A stretch of 64,000 bases of DNA from Phoenix dactylifera. Lineage: Eukaryota; Streptophyta; Magnoliopsida; Arecales; Arecaceae. Position numbers and translations under genes: made by a program. This document shows positions 51,762-64,000 of this stretch, piece after piece. The notes under the pieces were generated by a model. It searched no databases and was not told the DNA's origin. It saw only the letters and a program-made list of their open reading frames with translations. Location of the stretch: NCBI RefSeq assembly GCF_009389715.1, contig NC_052400.1, positions 20,739,674 through 20,803,673 on the forward strand, written 5' to 3'. Each line of letters begins with the position of its first letter. Position 1 is the first letter of the stretch.

Positions 51762-54700
51762 GTGTGTGTGTTTTGCTCGATGCATAAGTTCTGTTTTGCT
51801 GATATGGGTTTGATTTTTTTTTTCTGTTTCAAGTTGTGTCCCTGGATCGGCCTACAAGGGAGGGTTGACATATGTGGAGCTAGGGGAGTCGGAGCTAATG
51901 ATCTCGGCTTCCATGCAGATCCAGCGGCAGTTCTATCAGGTAAGAGCTGCAGCAAGTGAGGAGAGATGTGGGGTGCTTCCGTTTTCTGTATCATTCGCTT
52001 GTCATGGAGATGCTTACTCTGGGTATGTTTCCATTGTATCAGGAAGCTGGAATTAAGGTTCGTACTTAATAGTAGAGTCACAAACCATTCTTGTTATTTA
52101 TCTTGAAAGTAATTGAAAAGCATATAACCCAACAATGAAATGGACTGTTGTTTCCAAACAGACAGCTGTTTTTATGGGATGCAGAAGCGGGGAGATTGAA
52201 TTGGGGATGGCGACGTTGAGTAATGTAATAAATTTACTTCACATTTCGCCAAAGATCGATTGTTATATCACCACTTCGATCTCCGCTCTAATACATCCAG
52301 TTGTATTTATTCTAAATGGAATGCAGGGGCAGATGTACACGCAAATGAGCATCCAACAAGTGTTCTCCGAGGAATGCATCCAACGTTCCCTTCTAGGGGA
52401 TCCATTCCCAGCACCCGACCAGGGCGGGCCCTCATCATCATCCTCCTCGTTCCGATCTCTGTCGGTGGGAAGTCCGGAGTACTCCTCCCTCCTACTCACC
52501 AAGGCGGGTGCTCATTTCATGCCGCGGGAGGTGGGTGGAGAGCAAGCGTTACTGGTTCCACCACACCAAATGTCCATCATGCAGGGCTACAGCCGCCACC
52601 GAAATGTCCAGCTTCCAACTCCTGCAGACGACGATGCAGCGATCACGAGAGCGATGCTTGCCGCTATCTCTTCACCTTCTACTTCTTCTTCTCCTCCACC
52701 GTTGTTTAATTACCAGTCTCCGCGCCAGGATCAGGCCCAGCAGAGCCGAAGGAGCCGACCGGTAGGGGCATTTGAGCCCTATAACCCAGCTCTCGCTCCA
52801 GATGTCGGACGCAACCCAGCGGTGCATGGACAGAAGATGGTGAAAACGGCGGTTTCAATCCTAAGAAGGATATATCAGATGAGATATGAACGTCGAATGC
52901 AGGAGCCACGGACGGCGAGCAACCAGTTGCACCATATGATATCAGAGCGCAGACGCCGAGAGAAGCTTAATGAGAGCTTTCATGCACTCAGAATGTTGCT
53001 TCCACCATGTACAAAGGTATGCATATATTTCTAACTAAAACTTCTTTTAACTTAACATGATGTCAAGCAAGTGTATCATATAAAGACAACCTTTGTTCCA
53101 CGACAAGAATTGTATTCATATATGCACACTATATGCTCATAGCAAAATATGATTGCTTTACCTATCTGTTGACAACCTGATCAGTAGAAGGAAGTTTCAT
53201 GTAAGACAGTAACTAGGGGATCCATAATTCAGTTTGATATTAGTTTCATGTTTGTTCTGTCTATTTGCGGCAACTTGATCAGGAGGAGAACGTTTTTGTT
53301 GAGAAGAAGTATGGAAATTGGCGCCTGTTCTACAGAAGAAATCCTTGACATTGATTTCATTTCATCGACATTGTAGGCTTTTAATATATATTTTGGTGTC
53401 ACATCTTATACTTGTTATACCTTTCTGTGACAAGTTGATCTGTAGAAAAAATAAGAATACTTGTTGTTAGACAGCAGCAAATTATTGAATGAACAATCTC
53501 TTGATATGTTCCTTCTTTTTCTCTCCCAACAGAAGGACAAGGCGTCAGTGCTTTCCAACGCAAGGGAGTTTGTGAATACTTTGAAAGCTCGAATCTCTGA
53601 GCTTGAAGAAAGACACCGGATGCTAGAAATGCAACTTCAGCCTGCTGATGAAACTAAAGAAGTTGGTGTTTCAACCGAAACAGTAGAAGTTCAGATTACC
53701 AGGGCCTCCGAATCAACGTCGCATGCCCAAAGAATCAACCTTAGAGTTACAGTTAGGGTAGAATGTAATATGATAGATTTAGTTCTCCACATTCTTGAAT
53801 GCCTGAAAGAGATGGGAGATATCAGCTTGGTATCAGTGGATGCAAGCACGGGTTTACCACAAGCGAATACATTTGCACGCTTAAACTTCACATTACAGGT
53901 TCAGGTATGTATAGTTACAAATATCCGTCATTTGATAGCATTGTTTTGGAAGTTACCTTGCCAATATTAATTCTTGTTAATCTTATGCTAAAAAGACTTG
54001 ATGAACTACCAATTTGATGAGATTTTTTTTCTTTTTCACTTCTAAATATTTTATTTCAAAATTTTGACATATTTACGGGATATTTGGTTTGAATTACAAA
54101 CTAAAGTAATTCATATTCTTAAGAGTTTATGCTTAATTTTTTTTGTTAATGAGACCTCCAGAAAGAAGGGATATGGAGCAGCAAATAATGTAACGAACTT
54201 TGTATTTTTTTTAAGCAGAATAAAATGTACCGAAGCATTACGTTTTTTGGAGAGTGGGATAAAGTTCTTAAACTAATCTTATCTTATGCAAAGCTAAAAA
54301 CATTGCCCCAAAGTTTTAGGACATGCATTTTTAGGTGGGCCCTCTTCATGAAATCGTTTTCAACTTTTTTCGGAATTTTCTTTCCTTGACCGGATGGCTG
54401 TCCATGGCTGGGTCAATAACAAACAACTATACCTTGTATCACAAATTTGACTGTCCCATCAAACAATTTAGCCAGGTTTGAACAGCTCGCCAGTTTCTTC
54501 CTACTGTGATGTAACATGTAGTCCCTTCAACTGAATCAATTTTTAATCTACAAGCTAACGTGATCTTTGATCTTTTGATCAGGCTAATGTATTTTGCCGG
54601 TTCTATGCTTCCCAACTTCTTAGCCACCTGATTTTTTTTTTTTCTGGCTGTCCAACTAATCAAGCACCACGGAATATTTATTGATAGGTTGACGCCCATT

Positions 54701-54990
54701 CGTTGCTTGAATTAAGAACAGATGATGACCGGAACAACTCAAGAGTTTTCTGGTCATGCATTCCATGACTAACAACATACTAATACATATTTATTATTAA
54801 TACATAATGAAACATACTAATAATCAAGTAAGGGTTAGTCTAATCTATATTAAAAAAACAAAAGAAGTAATGCTTTTGTGTACTGCTATTGATGTCACAG
54901 GCCAGTGATTGGGTCGAGGAGTTGTTCAAGGAAGCTGTGACCAGGGCGGTTGATGCTGTGGTGGCGCGACCAGCAGCCACGACTCCCTGA
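51327..54990 (+). CDS. bHLH transcription factor, bHLH041-like, seven exons
   Basis: Nuclear DNA-binding regulator; targets are not inferable here. Exons are 51327-51442, 51533-51658, 51834-51939, 52162-52224, 52327-53016, 53533-53904 and 54901-54990, all GT-AG and in phase, giving 520 aa. The start is set at 51327 (MDFVFLLSAKARGRF), though an in-frame ATG at 51321 would add two residues. The N-terminal half resembles the AtbHLH041 family (GCSYICLWSPLPHQSN, LASVDGWHQED, TAVFMGCRSGEIELGM, SLRSLSVGSPEYS-like). The bHLH domain is residues about 336-395: NQLHHMISERRRREKLNESF, loop PPCTKKDKASVLSNA, then helix 2. The His340-Glu344-Arg348 pattern predicts E-box binding. The C-terminus (about 430-510) looks like an ACT-like dimerisation fold. 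The Ser-rich stretch near residues 168-180 is typical. The gene is intact. Confidence 0.9.
51696..51755. repeat. (TA)n microsatellite in bHLH intron 2
   Basis: About 30 uninterrupted TA units, 35 bp after the exon 2 donor. It is likely highly length-variable. Confidence 0.95.
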
Positions 54991-57900
54991 CCTTCGTTCT
55001 CTGGAGGCTGGCCATCAATTTTGACCTATCACTTTACCCAGTCCTATTGCTTGAGCAAAGTTTAAAGCAAATTAAAGGAGCTACATGGAATCCGATTCTA
55101 TTCAAAGATGGAAGATCTGGACAAAGAAGCCAATAGATTCTCGGACTCCAAAATTTGGATGGAGATGGTTGGTCGCTCTTCTGGCGGCTTGACCACATTA
55201 ATGAAGAGCCCTTTGAATGGGTCTAAACTTATCAGGGAGCAGTGAAGGATGGAAACCTCTCCTTAGCTATAATTTCCACGTGTTGCCTAAAATTTTGTCC
55301 TTTAATTAACAATTAGGTGTACGGGAGTGCTGAGTATAAAAATTTCGATGTAGTTTGGTGACTAAATGTCTGTTGTTTACGTAAAAATGCCTCGAGATGG
55401 AGGATTTGACTGAGAAATAGAATATTATACATATATAATTTTTTTTTGGTAATCGCTTTGTTCCTTCAGGCATATAGACTGTTTTAGTGTGAGATTTTGC
55501 ATGATGATTGGTGATTAAATCTTGTTGTTTAAGAGGCCTTGCGACGGCGAATTTGACTGGCTGGAAGTAATTGTATATGAGGTTACTTTGTCTTTTGGGG
55601 CCTCTTTTCATCTGTAGCACATGCTTGGCCACCCACTGCGTCACCTTTCTCTATCCCTAGTCAAACATCATGGTCCCAAGCTTGGCCACTACATAGAAAA
55701 TACTTAGAAATTACATCCTTGCTGAAGTATGTAAGCGACTGCTGGGGACCCTGTATACAGGTGGCGAAAGAAGAGCCATGGCAAATGAAGAGTTTTGCCA
55801 AGATAGAACCTCCCTTTTAATATATATATATATATATACACATACAAACATACACACACACACACATACATACATAGTCGAAAATGAGCATAACTCCTAG
55901 TTGCCACCTACCATGTATCCCAGTTAACAAAAATTCCTATATATTGAAGCATTATCCTCAGAGTACATAGATAATTCTAAATCAAACAACTTTAAAGCTT
56001 GGAACCACCAATTTTCACGAGAACGTACCACATCAATTTGAGGCCGAGTAAGAACTCTACGTTATGAAATCTAGATTGTCTCTCATACACGCAGGCACGG
56101 AGACATACAAGCTGCACGTACGAACACAATTAGCTGTGGAGAACTGCATGGGTCGCTTGCCAAAAGCAAACATGCATATAGATAAATGAAGCCAATCGTA
56201 GCCTAGACTTCACTTGTGGTCAGGAGACGATCGAGTCGACAAGCTTTAGCTTTCTCCAAAGCCCACCCTAGCCTAGAGGCCCTAGACTTCCAAAGCGATT
56301 TAGGAAATGTTCGTCTGATTGGAAAGTCAGTAACTTAGAAGTCACTGAAGACTCAAAAGGCATAGCTCTTCTTGAAAATATTAGATTGGTCGACTAAAGG
56401 GAACGTCCCACACACACATTTTGGAACCATCCTACAACTTGCAAAAATCTAATATGACTTCTAGTCTAAACTCGTACTCCCACTCGTATGGCTTTCCAAT
56501 CAAGACAAAGACTACATGCAGGCAAAATAGAGCAATCTCGTGCCCTGATGGACTGGGAACTGCAAGGAAAAGTATACAGAATGATAAGCTGTCTCCTCTC
56601 AAGCAACAACATGGCTGCTTCTACTTTTCCATGGCCTAGCAATCCATCACTAATAAGATAGTACTGTACTTCTAATACTTTCCCTTCTTTTGGTGTAGAC
56701 GCCCTAACACAAAGTCCCAAACACATAACACAAGCAAATGCTACGAATAGGCGAGGAGAAGTGAAGGCAATCTAAAATTGTGACTTCTGGGATGGAGGAA
56801 CATGGATCTACCGGGAATTCGCGGAGGAGCAAGGCTAACATATATGCGACTCGAAAATATTTGATATAAAACACATAAGGTTGCGACCTCTAAATTATTA
56901 TTAACATCAAAATGGTTTATATTATAATGGATTCATGCACAACGCTATTATGGAAGACAACCTCACTCATAAATATAGGGCTTATGATGCTTGGTGCAAA
57001 GTCTCTATAAAACCAGCTGTCTGCTGGTGGTGGATAGACTTACGTGATAAGCTGTAAGAATTTGCTGGCACTGTGGCACAGCACAGTCTGTCATGTCCAA
57101 ATGAGTTGTAGTCGAAGTTCATAAATGATTACTTAATTCAAAAGCATTCATACCTGGATACTATACGCAAAAATCTTCCCTCGTAGGCACTTCATGGGTG
57201 TCTCACTCAAAAATCAAGGCACATATATATATATATATTTTTAGAATGTCAATCCGACACAACCCTCTTGTGGTCTGATTCAGATAGGAGTGGATGATTT
57301 AGCGCAGGAAAAAAAAATGATGTCTTTGGCTTCGTTGCACATAAAGGTCTAGCATCTGAACGAGTCACCTTCAAAGTGTATCCATAACTAAGCACTTTAA
57401 AAGCATTTATACCATGGATCCATGCATAGTTCCTCTTTTATAGGCACTGGGTGTCGGCCTCACTAATAAATCAAAAGCATACATAATGTGGGTTGTGAGT
57501 CCTCGAAAAAACTAGCTGTCATCTAATTTGAATGGTTTTGCATGGGAGGAATTATTATTCTTTGTCAGCAATACAGATTTTAGGTCTGTGAAATCCTGCC
57601 ATGCATATACTCAAGTTGTTGGATGGCTTATGAAGGGAATATCGAATACATTTCCAAATTTTGAGAGTTAAACTCAAAAGTATGCAAAGTATGGAATTCC
57701 TAGAATCTTGAGGGGTCGAACCATGCGCTCTTCCGTGTGCAATTACAAATGGAAAGCATACAAAATCCATGGTGCAAATGCTCTATGTGCTAAAACAAGA
57801 TGAAGTAGAGTTTTTCCTTGGTGTCCTCTGTTTTGAAATACTTAGAAGCGCTGATAGAAGGTTTCAGACGTGAATTGAGCTTGAAAAAACTCAGATGTAT

Positions 57901-60900
57901 GAGAGAAAGGGAAGGAGAAACTATATGGTAGTTTCTTACATTCCCATAATCACTCCCTCTCATATCTGAATCTTAGATGATCCGGATCGAGCTATCCTAT
58001 CATGGCGATCTAACCAGATCTAAACTCAATAGATTCGTTAACATATATAGCATGTGCACTGAGCATTCCTCTTCTGCAAGTAGGCTTGTAGGCATACAAA
58101 AAAGAACTTCTACTGTGCAACTTTTGCACCATAAAGTATGATATCATCATGGATAGCCACCCCATCATCTATCTCATAGATAGGCGATTCTTCTTTATCT
58201 TGGCAATGCACCGTTTTTAGGATAAATGAGAGCCGTTCATCTTTGAGATGGATGATGCGACAATTATCCGTGGTACCAAATTCTACGGCACAAAAATCGA
58301 ACCGTAAAGGATCCAAACCCATAGGTGTATTAGACCCAGCATTTCTAGCCTTATCACTTGGCACCTACTTAAAGCTCCATAGGGGAGGCATGCCTCTTAA
58401 TGTATGCCTAGGAACTCTACACACACCCGAATTCACTATATTGTACAATCCTTGCAAAACTCTTATTAGCTAAGGTTGAGAAATTATACCTTGCACAACG
58501 CGCACCATGTCGGCAGTGCACCACAGGAACAAACCGAAAGGAGGTGCACAGGCGGCAATCCAAGACTAATGCATTGCATAGGGCTCACATGAATTGAGAT
58601 GTACGATTTAGCATGGTGCACTGGTGCGCATGGTATAGGATATAAATTCTTAGAAGTAGTGCCAAATCCAAGGAAATTTGAATGCATTCATTTGGACTCT
58701 TTGAAAAACCGTGCAGAATCTTACCTTCCTTGAAAAATTTGAATTTTATTATCTTGTTCTTCAACATGTCAGGTAGCTTGCTATACCTTTTTGTTGACTA
58801 TATCTCTCGTTGTAAATTAATATAAAAACAATATTTTTTGCGGAAACACAGGGACCACCTTGCGAAACAGGGAATCGTTCAATGACAAGAAATTTTCGTG
58901 ACAATCTTAAGAACGAATCCTGGCCTTGAACATGTAAAGAAAAATATCTAGCACATGTGCAAATTGGAGAAGAAAGAGTGGACATCAAACCTGACCGAGC
59001 GTCCACATTGACCCAATCGCTTCACAACATATATGGAACAAATGTTCCCCTCTGTGTCCAAATCACCAGCAATTAATGTCTTCATTTCACTACGCGGTCA
59101 GCAATTGATGAATTTTGCGATGTGCACGCTTTCGAATGCTGATTTGTCCTTTCATCCGGGTGATTTAATTGCTTATTGTCATTTGTCGCATAATGACTAA
59201 AACCTCATCAGTAATCCCAACTTGAGGTCCATTCTTATGGTCAGAATGTATTAAGAAACAAGTCATGAAATGAGTTGATGGGCGATCGTTTTCTCAAAAT
59301 ATAGAAGAAGGACATGGACTAGTTGGCCTACGCAAGTGGCCAGAATGTAGTCACAAAAAAAAAAAAAAATCATGAAATGAGAAGATGGCCAATCGTTTTC
59401 CCAAAATATAGAAAAAAAGACTTGGACTAGTTGGCCTCTGCAAGTCGCGTATGGATGAATTTGAGTGGGAGATTCTGGATAAAAAATTTGAGGTATATTT
59501 GGCCGAAGAAAGTTGGACTCTAAAATGAAAATAGAAATATGTGGCTTCTATTTCATCTGTTTGGTTGGAGGAAGTTTCATTTGATTCCTATTTTAAGAGA
59601 GAATGGAATGCTCCAATCTCTCAAAGCTCAATTCCGATTCTTCTTTAGTATGCCAATCCAACTCCCATTCTGATTCCAATTCCACTCACGAGCTAAATGC
59701 ATAATTTTTTCGATTCTAGTTGCGAACCAAATGCGCCCTTGGTGTTCTTGCATGGCCTCTTGCTTTCCCCTAAAAGATATGCCTCTCAACCGAATTAGTC
59801 TTATGGTATGGCCTCTTGCTTTCCTCTAAAGGACATGGCTCTCAGCCTTCCTCATCTAATGGGCTAAGTTGATTATGTCAAACAAGAACCGCTGACTTGT
59901 CTAGATTAATTGCACCTAGAGGATTGCAAGGTACCCAGTCCCTGAAGAAAAAGGTCAGCTTCGTGAAGAGTAAGTTGAAGCCTAGCATCATAGAAGAGGT
60001 TCAAACCTTTCTTAAAATTAACGAACACTAATTCATACATGCTTCATGCTTCGAAGGTGTTGAAATGATTTTCAAAATTGATCTATACCTTTATCTTCGG
60101 TGTACAATATACTCGTTTCTTGCTTTATATGTCTTTCATCGACTATTGATAAGATGGGGCTTTCTCAAGTACTACCGCAAAAATTCAAGTTCTTGCACTA
60201 ATCAGACTCGTTAAAGAACGTCAGATTCATGATTCATAAGATCCAAGATGGATGAGAGAGGGAAGAAAAGTATTCCCTCACCTCGATTTCAATTTAGGCT
60301 TGTTTGGATATTCCACCAGAATTGAGCTAAAAATTTTATAGGAATTATGCCTATTGGCCTATTCATCTTGCTTTTCTAGGAGCCTGTCCAAATCTGACCT
60401 AAATTCTAGCCTTTGCACTGTAGGAATAGAAAAAAAACCCCATCCAATAGAATTTGAGATAGGTAGTATTAGGTTGATATAGGGGCATACTTAAATGTAC
60501 GACCCTATCCACAAATTCTATAGAATTTTCAACCCTATCTTGCAAGAATATTCAAATAGGTCCATATCATTCCTCTTGTCCTAATTCTTAAAATGAGAGA
60601 AGAATGATGGGTGGTGAAAGGAAAAAAAATGAAAACAAATTAGGTAAATGAAGGACTGATTATACTAAAATTCGCTAGTGTCACATACATGAAATGCATC
60701 AAGAGCTCTTATATAATAATAAGAGGTATATATGGACTATGAAGTATCTCATAGACCAACGTGGTAGGCTCGGAGATATTATTTTGTTTTCTTCTAGAGC
60801 CAATTTTGGGTAATTTGGTTTCATGAACAAGTTTTGATAGTTTTAACTTGAACCATGCCTAGTCTCCTTTCTCTATTTATTTTTTTAAAAAAAATACTTA

Positions 60901-60936
60901 TAACCAAAAAAGTTATCCTTAACTACAACAGCTTTG
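54991..60936. other. Long gene-poor stretch
   Basis: The bHLH 3' UTR lies at the left. No protein family was recognised over 6 kb. A (TA)n-(CA)n microsatellite is at about 55820-55875. A minus-strand open frame at 58364-58110 (84 codons, MPSDKARNAG..., with CAVEFGTTDNCRIIHLKDER) is more protein-like in composition than its neighbours, but I cannot assign it and it may be a pseudogene exon. Confidence 0.45.
59241..59448. repeat. Tandem duplication, two units of about 100 bp
   Basis: Units at 59241-59339 and 59340-59448 share CAGAATGTA, TCATGAAATGAG, AATATAGAA and GGACTAGTTGGCCT in order. The second unit has gained an A15 run. Identity is high enough for a fairly recent duplication. Confidence 0.75.
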
Positions 60937-61184
60937 TGTTGAAATCACCACCTGTCCCAAAAGTTTAAGCTGATAGGATGAGGTAGATTTATTTATATAT
61001 TTTATATTTTCTTATACTTTTCCTTATATGTGAAATTTTTAATAATGGGGTTAAAGAGTGCGGAGACAGGATTCGAATTTAGGACTTTTGCTCTAATACC
61101 ATGTTGAAATCATCATTTTTCCTAAAAATTTAAGTTGATAGGATGAGGTAGATTTATTTACATATCTTATATTTTCTTACACTT
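60937..61184 (-). mobile_element. Possible very short TRIM-like element
   Basis: Two direct repeats of about 84 bp (60937-61020 and 61102-61184) begin TGTTGAAATCA and share GATAGGATGAGGTAGATTTA. Just before the second repeat is GCTCTAATACCA, the complement of a TGGTATTAGAGC primer-binding site like that for initiator tRNA-Met. This places the element on the minus strand with an interior of about 80 bp. No certain target duplication was found. The parts look worn, so it is an old copy. Confidence 0.45.
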
Positions 61185-61739
61185 TGAACGTTAGGACTTC
61201 GAGAGTTGGCACTGGACGGAGGTGGCAACTATATTTCACAACTTCGTATCCCATACCATATAATATGCAAATAATTCTGTTGGCAGCAGAGCAGTTGCAC
61301 TTCAGATGTGATGACAAAGTCCACATTTCTGGCATTTTCTCATAAATGACCCAATTCCCGTTACGAATTGGGAGATAAAACCCCTTCCATTCTCTATTTC
61401 CCAAGTAAAAACTGACTCTTTAAACCAGATCCCTTCTCTATATGCTTTCTCACATCCATTCCAGCTCTTCTTTCAGGCTACCTCTGATGCATGTCATGTG
61501 GGAACAATCCCAACTCTTATGTAAGAAGCCAAAGAATGTAGAACAGAACCAAGCAAGCACATACACATATCCTCTATAGATTTTCTTCACAAAATTCTCA
61601 AGTGCATTAAGTCGGAAAAGAATACTGACATACATGAATGGCTTCTCAGTTCAAGGCATAGATAGATATGTTCCAACCGAATCAGAAATTAATGTGAATT
61701 TTGTACAACATCCCAGACCCAGACTAACTATCGATACAG

Positions 61740-62102
61740 CTACCTGAGGGTAGCTTCTGCAGGCTTCTCTTGTGTGATTGATGTTTCAAGGAGGCTAATA
61801 CTGCAGTGAGCAGTGTTATGCATGGCGATAGCATCCTTTATTTTCTGAAACTGCAGGTATGCATAGTAAGAAAAGCGATCACAAAGGACTGATATTTATG
61901 ATAATTTCTTTAGAAGAGATATTTAAGTTAATTCAATGACAATTGCGATGCACGAGTATCTAATAATCACCTGAACTTTTAATCCTGGAGTCAAGCACAT
62001 CTTTCCACTTGCCAGAAAAATGTACATATCATGCCACACATCAGCACTAGGAATGAATTCAAGATCATAGTGCTCTTGACCATACAGGATTGTTAATGAC
62101 AT
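61740..62102 (-). CDS. Unidentified two-exon reading frame (80 aa, or the 3' end of a longer gene)
   Basis: Exon a at 62102-61971 reads from an ATG (MSLTILYGQEHYDLEF...) through IPSADVWHDMYIFLASGKMC to a GT donor. Exon b at 61850-61740 follows an AG acceptor and reads FQKIKDAIAMHNTAHC, then SISLLETSITQEKPAE, to a TAG stop. Both introns' sites and phase fit, and the residue composition is protein-like. I do not recognise the family. Exons further upstream (62103-64000 or beyond) may exist, and then the ATG would be an internal Met. Confidence 0.5.
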
Positions 62103-63079
62103 CTTAGTTATTTCTTGATATAATGAGGCTAGGAAACCTTAGTTGTTATTCAGCAATTCAGCATTTTCATTTATTTCCCTTCTCAATATTCATATTATTA
62201 ACAAATTCATGACAACCTTCCTGGATTTATGTTACAAGCAAATTTCCTAAATCAACGACCCATCACACTTCTTAATGTCTTGAGCAAAGTTCATGTTTTT
62301 AACACAAATCATGGTAACTATAACAATCTTCTTGGAGCAATTGGTCAGACAACTGGAAACAGAAGATAGGCCAACTCTCCTCTAATGTAAACTATAAGAC
62401 AGGTACTTGCAAGCTTAAATATGTTTGCTTATGCTGAGTCCTTATAAGAAAGTAGAGTAAGAAAAGTAGCAGCATCAATTAAATGCTGATGATATATGGG
62501 GATGTTCCAAGAGCTTAAGCTTTTCCAGTAAATTGACTGCAGGTGCTTTAACCATGCCCACACAATTGTTATAGCACTTTTCAGTCTCTAGTACAACTAT
62601 GCTACATGTCATTTTTTTTATCCAGATACAAGAGCCATTCCTGTTATTAGGAGTTAAAAAGAACAATAAGCATGGGAAGGCATGAGCTAACTTTACCCAA
62701 AAGTGCTTTATCCTTTACAAGACACACTTATTAAGTAGAATGCAGTCTTTCTTATGTGGCCAATCATCACAAGAGTTACCCTGTGGGATCCTGTCTCTGT
62801 TCTCCCTTCTCTCTTGGAAATTTTGTATGGTGACTCCCGTAGATGTCTTTATACACATTATTTATAACATATCTGTTCTACCAAAAAAAAAAAAGTACAG
62901 TGCAGCCTCTATATGCGCTATGCTGGAGGCGGGCTACAAGAGCATCTAATACATACCTACAATAAATGTTTCTTCAAATCTCAACTCAATCATAGATTCT
63001 AGGGAATATATGGCAAACATATAAAAGCTTAAGTGAGAAAATGGTGTATTGCTCAACAATGAATTCCTTATGGATTAGT

Positions 63080-63133
<54 letters not shown>

Positions 63134-63894
63134 CGAGACGTATTTTCTTACTCAATAAGAAAATTATAAAAATCTCAACAGTAGAGATGTTATTAAGGAG
63201 ATATCCAGAAGATGGGTAGCATGTTGCAGGCTTGAATAAGAAAAACCAAAAGAAAGGTACCTAGTCATTAACTGCCACTGCAGCTTTTCTCTATTTCTTT
63301 TCTTCTTTTTTTTTTTTCCTTTTTTTCGACATCTATCATGCCATTGACATTAAGATTCAGGTTTGGCCTCTGAATGTTCTAAAGTGCACAGGTAAACAAC
63401 CTTGTCGCATCCTTGCATGCCTCACTTGAGTCAAGTCTTACATTCACAGAACCTTGCATCATATCTGAAAAAAAAATTGTCCTAAAGGAACCTGCCAGGC
63501 GAGCTTCCGTGATGCTAAGTTTTGGTCCTCTTCATGGCTCGGATTCGCACAACCAGATATGTCCTAAGCAGGGCATGTATCAAGTATTGCTTATGTAGCT
63601 GTGTGTGTGTAAGATCCATAAAATATTACACTCCTCTAGAAGGCAACAGTGGTCCAGGTCACCCAATATCAGCTTTTTCTGAATTTTTTTCAGTTTTTTT
63701 TTTTTTTTTGCATAGAAAGCACGAACAAACCTCAACTAGTAAGTTTTCACAGAAGGCACCATTTCTATCTCTCTTTATGAAGAGAATTTCAACTTCAGAT
63801 GCCCAGTAGTGTATGTGCCCAGTTTTGCTCACGTCACGGAGTGTGTTGTCTAAAATCTATAAAATTTATATTTTTTTTTAATCAAAGTTTGTCA
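62103..63894. other. Gene-free stretch or introns of the gene ending at 61740
   Basis: AT-rich, with several poly-T runs; no supported exon. It contains the GA repeat listed separately. Confidence 0.4.
63085..63130. repeat. (GA)n microsatellite
   Basis: About 22-23 uninterrupted AG/GA units. Confidence 0.95.
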
Positions 63895-64000
63895 TTTCAG
63901 TATCGGATCTCGTATCGGTGCTACACCAGCACAATATAAGTATGGTATGGTATATAATATTTTTAGTATACCGAGTGTCGTACGCCATTCATATCGGATA
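63895..64000. mobile_element. GTATCGG/GTACCGG MITE-like repeat, cut by window end
   Basis: Contains TATCGGATCTCGTATCGG, GTATGGTATGGTAT and TATACCGAGTGTCGTACG. This has the same layout as the repeat at 19786-19915, including the CCGAGxGTCGGTACGCCA-like core. Confidence 0.45.

Overview
The window is 64 kb of flowering-plant nuclear DNA. It has spliced genes with GT-AG introns, AT-rich introns and intergenic DNA, long poly-A/T runs, and many plant transposon types (hAT, MITE, TRIM, LARD, LINE, Ty3). The proteins read as monocot. The GC-poor genes with long transposon-filled introns would fit a palm, but that is an inference and no species is claimed.

Gene layout, left to right: (1) the 3' end of an L-ascorbate oxidase gene (1-957, +). 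(2) A six-exon gene for a conserved plant protein of unknown function, about 719 aa (7696-1758, -). (3) A complete seven-exon TM9SF/nonaspanin (endomembrane protein 70) gene of 634 aa (23871-10662, -), whose 4.2 kb and 6.5 kb introns hold decayed hAT transposons and MITEs. (4) A complete eight-exon ent-kaurene oxidase gene (CYP701A class, 515 aa; 43707-39435, -), the gibberellin-pathway P450. (5) A complete seven-exon bHLH041-like transcription factor gene of 520 aa (51327-54990, +). (6) A short two-exon reading frame of unknown identity (62102-61740, -). I see no operon-like or pathway relation between neighbours; this is ordinary plant gene order with transposon-rich spacers. All splice models were made by eye from GT/AG sites, reading phase and family resemblance.

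The most unusual structure is a 10.3 kb composite retroelement block at 27647-37977. It contains a TRIM (two 234 bp LTRs), then a 2.06 kb LTR in reverse orientation, then two more copies of that LTR in forward orientation around a 3.6 kb interior with no recognisable protein (LARD-like). The reverse and forward LTRs meet head to head and form a palindrome of about 4.1 kb. The whole block is bounded by the same 5-bp repeat, ATATC, and sits in the zinc-binding (zf-RVT) domain of an old LINE. The LINE reading frame is restored exactly when the block and one ATATC are removed, so the block behaves as one insertion although its two ends come from different LTR families.

Other notable points: a tandem array of about 800-bp units (four full, one partial) that begins about 140 bp upstream of the ent-kaurene oxidase start codon; a 1.64 kb non-autonomous hAT element with an 8-bp target duplication inside a TM9SF intron; a MITE about 240 bp upstream of the uncharacterised gene; a second TRIM copy at 25489-26008; and a possible second, very short TRIM family at 60937-61184. 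I found no rRNA or tRNA genes and no CRISPR array.
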